From the NCBI RefSeq assembly GCF_003073045.1, contig NC_037593.1:10092735-10156734 (forward strand): a stretch of 64,000 nucleotides of DNA, given 5' to 3'. Below are positions 22,572-32,030 of the stretch, piece by piece. The position numbers and the translations under genes were made by a program. The first letter of the stretch is position 1, and every line of letters begins with the position of its first letter. The notes under the pieces were generated by a model, which was not told the DNA's origin, did no database searches, and worked only from the letters and a program-made list of their open reading frames with translations. This stretch comes from Pomacea canaliculata. Lineage: Eukaryota; Mollusca; Gastropoda; Architaenioglossa; Ampullariidae.

Positions 22572-25250
22572 GATGATTGATGATTGATGATGATGATGAT
22601 GATGATGATGTGATTTCTACAGCGCTTTTTCCCGTCATCATCCTAACGCTTTACAAAAACAATAAGACAAATAAAAACTGCTAATGGCACAAGGTCTATT
22701 CTCAGAGAGTACAAGACACATCTGAATAACAAAAGTAAAAATTGACCATAGTGAATGAGTGTCTGCATTACAGTCTACATCAGATCGTTTGTCATCAAAA
22801 AGCTCGTTTGTCAGCTAAGTTGCACTATCACCTGAAGGAAGATAGCTCTTCCAAAAGGCAGTCGCATCTTTATACTGTGTTTTCTACATTTTTAGTTACA
22901 TGACACAGACCTAACATACAGCGAATGGTACTTTGTCTTCTCAGAGTTTTTTGGGGAGAGGGAGGTGTTGTTTTTGACAATTTCTCCCTCCACCTTACCC
23001 CCAAAAAGAACCCAAGAGTTTTGTAAAGTTAATGATCCAGAAACGGATAAATAAAAGAAGGGAAAAATTTTTAATCTGCTCCTTTTTATAGATAAATGGC
23101 CATCTGACGACCATCTATTCTATCTGGATGGCCTGTAATGCAAAGGCATCAAGAAAGACGGGATGGGGACAGGAGTAAGAAAGAGAAGACTAGACTGCAG
23201 CAAGGTTAGCTACACTTCTCGTGACAGTCTCGCCTATTTAAAATAAACAGTTCGTCTCCCTATTAGCACTAACTGTCGTGATTAGAAATGCTCTCGACAC
23301 GGAATACGGTGTCTGTTGTCTGGTCAGAAAGTGAACTAAGAACATTTATGTCCAAAGAGACATCCACCTGGAGTTGAGTCCGCACAAGATGGCGACGGAA
23401 TTCCACAGGACACAGATGGAGATGTTTGTGTTATTGAGACATGGACGCAGCTGTTGCATCAATAAAGTTTTCGTCACCCCTGTTTGCATGATAATAAAGG
23501 TCACTTCCGAATAAGAAATTTGTGTTGCCTCACACCCATCTTTCTTTGATATCCCTTCATTTGTTTTACCTTCCTGCTTTCTTTATCTGTAAACCACGTG
23601 GTCGTGCACTTTGGCGCCTTAGACACTCTTGACACTTTTATTTTAGGCACAAGGCGAGCTATTTGGTTTCAACACAAGTAACACATGACATGCCTGTTTC
23701 TGACACAAATAACCGATGCCACACTCGTATTAGACAACTACACCAACCAACACTTTCTTGAGACACACGTAACTACATGACACCCTACATGTCATGTGAC
23801 CTGCTTGTCTTGGCAGTTGTACAGTTACTAGTCAAAAAGTGATATAGATTCCATGTCTACTGCTTTTATTCCAGGTTATTTGCATTTCTGGTAATACTTT
23901 CATAGACACGAAGTATCATGCAATCCGAAAAAACTAAAATAAATAAAGCTCGAGAAACGAAAGTGGGGTGAAATCAGCCAACCATGTCAACAACCCATTT
24001 TCTCGAAAAGAACCTACCCAACGTAAACAGCTGAGTGAGATAGGACCGGGTGCTCGTGAGCTCAAATAAAGTACCTCGGCAATTATGTTAAACGGTAAAT
24101 ATGACGCTAATGACAACTCCCTTTTAAACTATGGCCATTTCTGGTAATGTGTGGATGGCCGGGCACATTTCTAGAAAATTGCAAAAGTAGACCCAGATCA
24201 AAAACCCAGCTATTAATTTTTTTTTTTTTTTTAGGATACATAATAGTAGTTTGGGAATATCTACAGTAGGTCATAGACTAGATAACCATGGTCTAGATAA
24301 CGTATGCAAGCAAGTCTTTGTTTATCTCTTCTTCCGCCATGCCACCCAACACCCCTTGTTTGATATAGCAGCCACCCTGAGTTAACAAGGGGACAAATCT
24401 TCTCTCATGGCTTTCTCGGTTACCACGTTAGACAGGAGACTACATGTAACCACATGACAGCCAACATGCGATAAATCGCAGGTGCGTGCATATGTTAGCA
24501 AATCACGTCACACAAGGATCTGGTCCTAACCTGAGTCCTCTATTCATCTGCTACCCTCAATCTACCCGAGGGGGAAAAATCAATCGGATCAGGTGTTAAT
24601 GTCTTTAACACTAAGCCTCGTTAAGTACAGAATGTTTTGGATATATTTTGCATATGTAAAAAGCTAGCGGTGGGCTTTGTCACTACCTGCCTTTTTTTGG
24701 TCGTAAACCTAAAAATATCTTCAGTGCTTTCTCTGATTTTCAAGTGGAATGCTTCGATCATGTGAAAATAACCGCCGTTATAAACAAACTAAAACTTTTC
24801 ATGAAATGTACCTAGCCTAAGTATGAAATATTAATTTAGTCCCTTAAACGCAGGTAAAAAATGTAGTTTAGAAATTCAAACAAAAGAAAAGGAACAAAAC
24901 GTGCCGATAGAAACCGAAACTCAGCCCACTGTCATTACAAGGATGTTCTTTTTTAGGTTTCTTTGTTAGGTTTCAAACAGAGGCTTAGTCTGATCTTCAT
25001 GTGTTTCAGTGAATACCAAATTACAAGTCCAAAACATGTTACGTACGTAAGGTTTCAGCCACCATAACTGTCATGAACAAGAGAAAGCAAATGCTAGTTA
25101 CTTTTCTTTGCCTGTAGTCGCTGAGCAGCTAACGCGCAGGAAGCTGCTCCTCTGGACCAAAGATGTGACACCTGGCCCGCTTCCGTCAGCTTTCATCGAG
25201 TTCATCGGACCAACACACAGCAAGAGAGCACAGATCGCTAGAAAGGCCAT
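21058..25250 (-). CDS. Gene B: type I membrane protein with two Ig-like domains
   Basis: Two coding exons. Exon 1 is 25250-25102 (ATG, donor AAAA then GTAACT) and exon 2 is 21868-21058 (acceptor TATGTTGCAG). The phase-2 join gives 319 residues. The signal peptide is MAFLAICALLLCVG. Ig-like domain 1 has C42 (FLRVSC) and C120 (TFVC), with extra C122 and C132 that A lacks. Domain 2 has C146 (VYVC) and C227 (LFCRI). The helix runs from W265 (WLGYP) to about 284, then a 35-residue polar tail without tyrosine motifs. It has about seven sequons. It shares intron position, phase and W265 with gene A, but identity is low apart from short motifs, implying old duplication or fast divergence. An acceptor (GACTTTCAG) lies about 80 bases upstream of the ATG, so a 5' untranslated exon lies further right, perhaps 28303-28494. 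Function is inferred only as surface recognition. Confidence 0.8.
22404..22611. repeat. (GAT)n / (GATT)n microsatellite in the gene B intron
   Basis: About 200 bp of GAT units with scattered GATT units. It abuts a LINE-like 3' end at 22612-22690, so it is probably an expanded LINE tail. The poly-Ser frame is an artefact. Confidence 0.95.
22612..22690 (-). mobile_element. LINE-like 3' end (CR1/L2 type tail)
   Basis: The minus strand reads AAGCGCTGTAGAAATCAC followed directly by (ATC)n. This matches the pattern of the other LINE ends in the window (30235-30530, 46485-46930, 57230-57510): an AGCGC-type motif, then a TACAAAT/TAGAAAT-like motif, then a trinucleotide tail. Confidence 0.55.
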
Positions 25251-25329
25251 GATCGAGTCCTGCCTGCTTCCGGTCTAAATGTCGGTTTTGGCGGTAGTGG
25301 CTTGGTTATGTTGATGTAGAGTTGCACCT

Positions 25330-28302
25330 GAAAGTCTGAAAGCATCAGTAGAACACAGCACAGCCAGCAATGACAGTCGTCCGTTATACGCTGCTGTCTC
25401 GTGTCAACTCTGCAGAGGCTTTGATGACCGGCGAATGATGTGCGGATGAATCAAATGAAGTCCCCATTCAAACGGGCATTCCCAAACCGCTAGACCGGGT
25501 GGTGGCACGTTAATGACTGGATTTACGTCACGCTCACCTGTACAACTTTTGAGGACTTGGTTGGTTGGTCTCGATAGATGCCATTTTGTATGCAACCCTT
25601 CCTCCAGTCTTCCCACATCCGTCTCTATCCCTACCTCACTCTATTTCTTTGACAGTGTATCCTACCACCTCCTCTTTCACTCTCCCTTTCTCACTCTCTG
25701 ATTATATACATATATCAGAGTTCTGTATAGAGAAACATTTTCTATCTCATATGTATATAATGCATGCGCAGCACACACTTTGCTTCAATTTAATGCGCTT
25801 GTTATCGCCATCAGTGCCGGATGTTGCACACCAAAAAAAACCGCAAGACCTCAATAATTATTTATACTGTGGAGGGAAATTCCCACATGCTGCAGTGAAA
25901 ACGCCTACTGACAATCCAGAGAAACTTTGTTGTCCAGACTCGTGACATCACATGACCCAGAAAGCAGTGACACAGCCAAAGGCTAGTCTCGGAAAGCAAC
26001 AAAATTTATTTTTACGACAATACAGCTTCCTAGAAACTCGAACTCTTTCCAGTGACGTCATTTCCGAATTTTCCAGAAAACGGGGCATTTCCGAAAAACA
26101 TAGCTTTCCTGAAGTAGCAAGACAAAAAGATAGAGGCAGGTATAGACTGGGAAAGAAAGAAAGACGAACGCCGCTAAAAGCAGTTAGCGGGTATAAACAT
26201 AACCAAAAATCCCATTCGCAGTATTTTACAAAAGGGGGAGGGGAGTGGGTACAGAGGGGCACACCCGATGTACACGCAAGTCGCTTGGTGATGTGTGCAG
26301 CCGTGACACATTATGACCTTCGTCGTTGTTTTTTTTTTTTTTTTTTCTCCACGGTCGTCACGCAGTGACCTGTGACGTCTGCTCAGCGACGGCGCGATCT
26401 GAAGAAACAAGATGTCACTAGATGTACCCGTATAACCTGCACAACGGGTCTGATGCCACAGACATTTTTCCAGGCCCACGTGCAGTGGGAGCTGCTCCCA
26501 TCGGAAACGCCAAGAACATCCTGAGATAGTTATTCATTGAATTGAAGGAGAAGTTTTAGACCAATCAAACATCTGAGCTCAGACCAGCCCTCCATAGGTA
26601 GCAACCCTGACCCAGATGCTCCACTTCTGGCAGCGAAGGTCGGCCATGTTTTTGACTGTGGCAAAGGGCACTGACATTTCCTATAACCTTTTGATTCTGG
26701 TTTGTGGTTCTCTGAACTGGTTTACAAACGCAGTTTTTGTATACTTTATTGTCAAATAATGAAATTTAAATATTTTATACCATCAACTGTCACACTTGCT
26801 GTGGCTGGGTTCCGTAAGTTAGTTTCTCTCTGTCTTTCTCTATTTTTAATTTTTTATGAGTAGTGCATAGACAGAGCAATTAGAGCTAGAGATATATAAA
26901 TGTATATTAAGCGATACATGTTGTATCGTCAGAGACAGGCCTGACGATGTGTGTCGATGGGTGGTGGGGAGTCAAGTGTCCTCCGGCCCGCGGCCGTTAA
27001 GGGGCTCAACCTTGGTCACTGGATTTTGTTACGTTACTGAATGAATTATACATACTGCCAATCAAATTGTAAACATATTATATCCTGGGAAACTAATTTA
27101 TGATAGCAATTACAAGAGGTTTGGAGAGGTGTCTTCCGGTGCTGGCTCTTGGCGGCCCTGGTCAAAGTTGCAATGAGAGCTAGAGATACAAATGTATATT
27201 CAGAGATACGTGTTGGATAGATATGCAATGAGCGCCAGAGATATATAAATGTATATTAAGCGATACGTATTGTATAGTCAGAGATGCAATGAGAGCTACA
27301 GATAAAAATATATTAAGCGATACGTGTCGAGACCTGGAGATCGATCAGCAGTTTGCAGTCGCTCCAACGGGAATTGTCGAAGGTGGTTTTCATCCTCGCT
27401 GCCTGTTTCAGCCAAGGTCTTAGACCTCAGAAAAATGGTGGGACAGGTCTCGCCATCGCCAGTAATTCAATCCCAACCTTTTATCAGTCCAATACGTAAG
27501 TCACGTCTTTATCATCTGAGACTAACGAATACAGTTGATCGGTTCAAAGTGTAGACTTTCATCCTTCGGCCTTGTTGTCCAAAGGCTTACCTTCCAGCCT
27601 ATGGCTTCACGAACAACGTCTTTATCGCTTTTCCAATCCACGAAAGCTTCTAGAAATGTGTAAAGATGAACAAGTCCTACTAATACAGATATGCATGTAT
27701 GTGTCAACAGACACGCATAGAACAGATACACTCTCTCTAGTCTCTTCTACAACAGACACTACTCATACACAAAGTAAATTACGCTCAGGGTCAGGACAGG
27801 GTCACAGTGAAGAACCATAAAAATACGAACAATGACACAAACGTAGCAAGCAGTCCATGGAAGGGACCTATAAAAGTATTAACGACAGTCCAAAAGCCTG
27901 AGTGGCATGGATTGGTTATCAATGTCAACATTGGATTTTACTAAAATGTGTAATAGTCCAAACTTAATGCTCTCAAGACTTGAAGTGGCTGAACTCTCCT
28001 CACCTCCTAGCCTGGTTTGGATTGGGATTTTCTTTCCTTGATGTGTTTTATGAGGATTATTATTTTTATTTATTTATTTATTTATTTATTTATTGGTTAG
28101 TGAGCTGGTTGGGACTACAAGTTGAAGGCCATTACGCCCCTGACATTATTACATTATACTACCACTGCTCTAATACCTCAATGATGGAAAGAAACTTGTT
28201 TTGTATACAAATCTGTCTTGTGCGTGTGCTCTCCTTTCCTTGGTGCACCGGAATACCTGGTGTTCACCTGTGAAAACTTGACAAGTTCGTTCCTGTGCTT
28301 AC
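25330..28302. other. Region upstream of gene B, mostly unannotated
   Basis: Contains the minisatellite at 26876-27330, poly-T at 26329-26346 and (TTTA)n at about 28066-28094. No protein-coding exon is supported. If 28303-28494 is an upstream exon of gene B, this is its first intron. Confidence 0.4.
26876..27330 (+). repeat. Minisatellite, about 60-bp unit
   Basis: A unit beginning GCAATGAGAGCTAGAGATAT and containing TGTATATTAAGCGATACGTG occurs head to tail at about 27170, 27225 and 27286. A fourth copy sits apart at 26876-26936. Copies differ by substitutions and short deletions. Confidence 0.75.
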
Positions 28303-28494
28303 CTTCGATGTATAAATCGTTGTCTGATCTTCACTTGATCTTAGCAACCGCTCGAGTGCCCATTTCTTCAAAGGCGTTCATCGTCGAGGTCACCGATATT
28401 TCTTTCTGACTGTGAACTCTTCCCCGCAGACGGTGGATTGCGTCTGACAGTTTAGAACTTTTCACAAGACTATAATACGGCAGGGCGACAATAC
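28303..28494 (-). CDS. Spliced exon candidate: terminal coding exon or 5' exon of gene B
   Basis: The minus strand has a good acceptor (AATTTTTGACAG) and a good donor (CGAAG then GTAAGC). One frame is open for 53 codons, beginning near IVALPYYSLVKSS and containing LRGRVHSQKEISV and NAFEEMGTRAV, ending in a TGA at 28333-28331. The donor lies only about 28 bases past that stop. It is either the last coding exon of an unknown gene with a 3' untranslated intron, or a noncoding upstream exon of gene B. Confidence 0.35.
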
Positions 28495-28751
28495 CTGTCA
28501 AAAATTAAGATCTCGAACTTTCTATAAGGCGTCTTTCAGGAGGCCCAACGCATGGTAGAAGTCACAGCTGGGTAAGTCGAGACACAAAACATTGAGATCA
28601 GATGAGAAATCTCATATGACAACCTAACTTCTTAAGATGATAGTAGCTATACAACTGTTGTTCTACTCAGTACCAGGCTGGTCGCTGTACAACTCTTACT
28701 GTTTGGATCAGAGCCTAAGACAGCCGCTCGAGCTTTGGTCAAAACCTGATA

Positions 28752-29488
28752 CAGTCAAATCTCCCTACTATGCCACCTACCGGGACCGAGCAAAAGTGGC
28801 ATAGTAGCGAGAGTGGCATAGTAGAGAGGGTTCGTAAAAACGGCTTTATTTGTTCAAGTTACCCATCAGTCCAAAGCAGGGGTGGGCAATTAATTTTCCC
28901 AAGGGGCCGCATGAGAAATTGGGATGGTTTTAGAGGGCCGGACTAATATAGTTAACTCAGTTTTACCTAATACTGTATGTATAGTATATATACTGGCGGG
29001 CGGGCCGGTCAGAGACAGGAGTCCTTTGCCCAGGTCTGGTCCAAAGCTGTCAAGAATCGTCGGCTTCGCTAGCTGTCTCCTCTCATTCTCCCCCTCAACT
29101 CTTCATCCTCCACCCCTCCCAACCACATCCGCGCACCTGCATCCTGTCGCTAGTCGACCCCCTCACACTTTCCCTCTGTCACGTGGCTGTCACCCGGCCA
29201 GCGACCACCACCCCCCACATCGCCAGCCTCCACCCTCCCTGTGTGCGTGCTATGTTCCATCCACCTAACTGCGATGTCCCACACTACCATACAGTATAGT
29301 AATCGAGCACTGCGCGGAATTTCACAACTTGTGTCTTTTAACAGTCACAAAAAAGTGGCATAGTAGCGAGAGTCTGGGTGGCATAGTAAATTTTTTTTTA
29401 CATTGAATTTATAGTCGGGACCGAGCAAAAGTGGTATAATACCGAGAGTGGCATAGTAGAGGGGTGGCATAGTAGGGAGATTTGACTG
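28752..29488. mobile_element. Non-autonomous TIR transposon, TA target (pogo/Tc1-mariner-like)
   Basis: Perfect terminal inverted repeats of about 26 bp (CAGTCAAATCTCCCTACTAT...) are flanked by TA on both sides (28750-28751 and 29489-29490). Total length is 737 bp including an inserted hAT element (28877-29038 plus its 8-bp target duplication). The motif GTGGCATAGTAG recurs several times inside near both ends. No transposase was recognised. Confidence 0.88.
28877..29038. mobile_element. Small hAT element nested in the TIR transposon
   Basis: It starts CAGGGGTGGGCAA, the hAT-type terminus, and ends TTTGCCCAGGTCTG, its imperfect inverse. A perfect 8-bp target duplication GTCCAAAG flanks it (28869-28876 and 29039-29046). 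At 162 bp it is a deletion derivative. It inserted after the outer element. Confidence 0.85.
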
Positions 29489-29681
29489 TATCTACTGTTT
29501 TGCAGATGATTCCTGTTGGTATCGTCAAGTCCAAAAAGATTTTTATTTATTTGTTTGTTTTATTTTGGGGTCAAATGACTGAGACGAGCTCAGAACACAT
29601 TATTGCCTCCCAGCATGTCGGCTGTCATGTATGAAACGGGCTTATCTAAACCCCGTTCTTTGGACAGATGAGGGAAGGAAT

Positions 29682-29830
29682 CAGTGTTTTATGTCGCGCC
29701 AACAACTAAGGCTACCATGGCAACTCGCCAGCCCTGTAAAAATGTGCCACATACAGAGAAAGAACAGGTTTGAACCCAGGCTAGCCAATCCCCATTGTGT
29801 GGGCGTTCACTGGATCACCCTTTGGACGGT
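29682..29830 (-). mobile_element. tRNA-derived SINE, copy 2
   Basis: Reverse orientation, like copy 1: GTTTTATGTCGCGCCAACAA at its plus-strand left end, the GCCAGCCCTGTAAA block, GGTTTGAACCC (B box inverse), and a decayed A box near 29805. Confidence 0.75.
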
Positions 29831-30234
29831 TCAGATACTTCAAAATCCGAGGTTTACAGAACATGAGATGCGTAGACTCGAAGTCCGGAATAACGCTTGT
29901 TATTTATTTATAATTTGGGGAATTCTAGCTTTTGTGCATACTTCAGACTTAAGCAACAAAGAATAAAAATTTTCTCTGCATGTCAGCGCACTAGGTAACA
30001 ATGCAAAATCCACCCAAAGGCTTGTTTATTGCTGTTGAAAATTTTTTTTTAATGTTCCATGTCGTTGTCTTTGTTTATAAGGAAGCAATAAATAATGACA
30101 AAATAAGTTAAGTAACAAAAGGAAATGTAGTAGACAATGAAGTTTTACTACCACTAACACGCTTAGACAGAAGGGAAAATTATGACATTTTATAATTTAT
30201 TGGTAAACAAGGGGAAAGCCAGGATAGAATATGC

Positions 30235-30238
30235 CATT

Positions 30239-30271
<33 letters not shown>

Positions 30272-30530
30272 TAATAATATCATCATCATCATCAACAACA
30301 TACGTGTGATTTATTCAGCGCATACTCACGCTCACGAAGAAGCGTAATCTTAGCCCTTGAGATAAGTAGGAGACATGAACAGAACGAAAGGAGTAACAAC
30401 AAATTAACAATAAAAGACAAACATGTAAGACACAAAGAGGAATCAGGGAACAAATAGTAGGAATAGAGAGTGTCATAAATCTTCAGAGGAATAAGAGAAG
30501 GCGGGCTAGTCAATGGACTATTATCATATT
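30235..30530 (-). mobile_element. LINE 3' end with (ATT)n and (ATC)n tail
   Basis: The minus strand reads TTACGCTTCTTCGTGAGCGT, then TATGCGCTGAATAAATC, then (ATC)n and (ATT)n at 30238-30296. The same order occurs in the copy at 57230-57510. No coding remnant was recognised. Confidence 0.6.
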
Positions 30531-30536
30531 TATAGA

Positions 30537-30720
30537 CAATAATAATAATAAGTGGGAATTTATAAAGTGCGATATCTCAGCCAAAGGCGGACTCACTGCG
30601 CTGAACAAGATCACAAAAGAGTAACAAAAATGTAGAACAAGTCAACAAAAAAGTAACAAAGATGTAGAAGGAAGAACAATTAACTCGAGGACTCGCTGAG
30701 CTCTGGCAGTAAAGGGAGAT
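30537..30720 (-). mobile_element. Second LINE-like 3' end
   Basis: The minus strand has a CTCAGCGAGTCC block, CAGCGCAGTGAGTCCGCC, GATATCGCACTTTATAAATT and a (TTATT)n tail. It is a related but distinct subfamily lying head to tail with the previous copy. Confidence 0.55.
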
Positions 30721-31659
30721 CACTGTAGATAACGGAAACGACTCCAGAGAATGAGGTCGGTGACATCAGGAGAATACTGGGACGATATTGAGTAATCTTG
30801 AGAATATAAAGAAATGTTATGAAGTGGAATCCAGCCAACAGATCCCAACAGTTCGCACTTCAAAATAACATTATATGTATATTATATACATTATTATAGT
30901 CCTGTTGCAAACCAGCAGAGGAAGGAAAACGCAGCAGAAGTACATGTAAACATGAAGGTCCAACACTTTTATCCAAATCGAAGCCCGACAACAAAACATA
31001 AACAAAATCCAGGAGAGACGAACCCCTCAGTCTGTTACTCAAAGGGACAGACAACAATCTTGTGTAAGGAGTAATGCTCGTAATATTTCCTTTCGGACTG
31101 CCGAGACCAATGCTTAGCCTCTTGCGAAGTTCTCCTGTTAGTCTTGACGAGCCTAAACAATGAATTTGACAAAACCGGAAGCTTTGTATACACCAGCCTC
31201 GTTTTTGTAGTTAACTTGTAGGGGGAAAAAAATCTTCTGCAAGCAGTCCAGTAATATAAGTTTGTGGACGAATAAATCATTCCGGTTTACCGATTAATGC
31301 TAGATAAGAAGAAAGTTCCAGTAACATTCTTCTTCGCTTTACCCTTCCATTGGATTTTTCGATCTTCGCAAATCAATTGTCTTTACGTTGATGCCGTCTG
31401 TTACATTATGAATGCGTTAGAATAACAATTTAAAAGAGGTTAATAAAAAATTCTGTCTGCTCAAATGGCAGGTCGAGTTTTTCATCAGACCATTCGGTAA
31501 TAATGAGAGACCAGTTTCTGCAGTTATCTGTTTTCTTCAGTTTCTTCAGTACCTTTCTTTAATTTTGCAAATATATCTTTCCTAATTAAAAGTCGAGCAT
31601 ATAGATATAGAAGTTTCCCATAATTAAGTGAAGCTCAAGATTAGGAGTCTGCCAGGAAT

Positions 31660-32030
31660 TTTTATGTGCCCTTCATGTAGGTGACAGATATGGTATCCTT
31701 GGATACGCAGCATCCTATCTGGCGGTTATTTCCGAGCAGACGCTAGAGTTTTCCGGAGAGTGGACTCCAGTGGCTTATAATCACTCAGGGTCTTCATCAC
31801 ATCACCTGGCCAAGTGTGCATTGGTGACATTTCCCCAGCGTATAGACAATGGCAAGAAGCTGAAATTTAGTTTGACAGTACTTAGTTTCAGTCTCTGCTA
31901 TAAGAAGCTCATTTTGCATAAGCAAGGCCCCACGTTTGGTGCTATTAGTGTCACACTGAACTGCCTGCTTCATGAGCTTCAAAAGTTTCAAGACCACTTC
32001 AGAGCTAGTGAGTTGTCTAACTGGCTCAAG
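31660..32030 (-). mobile_element. Fossil Ty3/gypsy LTR retroelement fragment (RT to RNase H region)
   Basis: Minus-strand frames resemble the reverse transcriptase-RNase H junction of Ty3/gypsy elements. No LTRs, gag or integrase were recognised nearby. It is a short, clearly broken and old fragment carrying a few disruptions. Confidence 0.65.

Noticed and set aside
22138-22641. 167-residue Ser-rich open frame
   Set aside because: Created by the (GAT)n array inside the gene B intron.
25952-26368. 138-residue plus-strand open frame
   Set aside because: Low-complexity composition running into a poly-T tract, with an equally long frame on the other strand.
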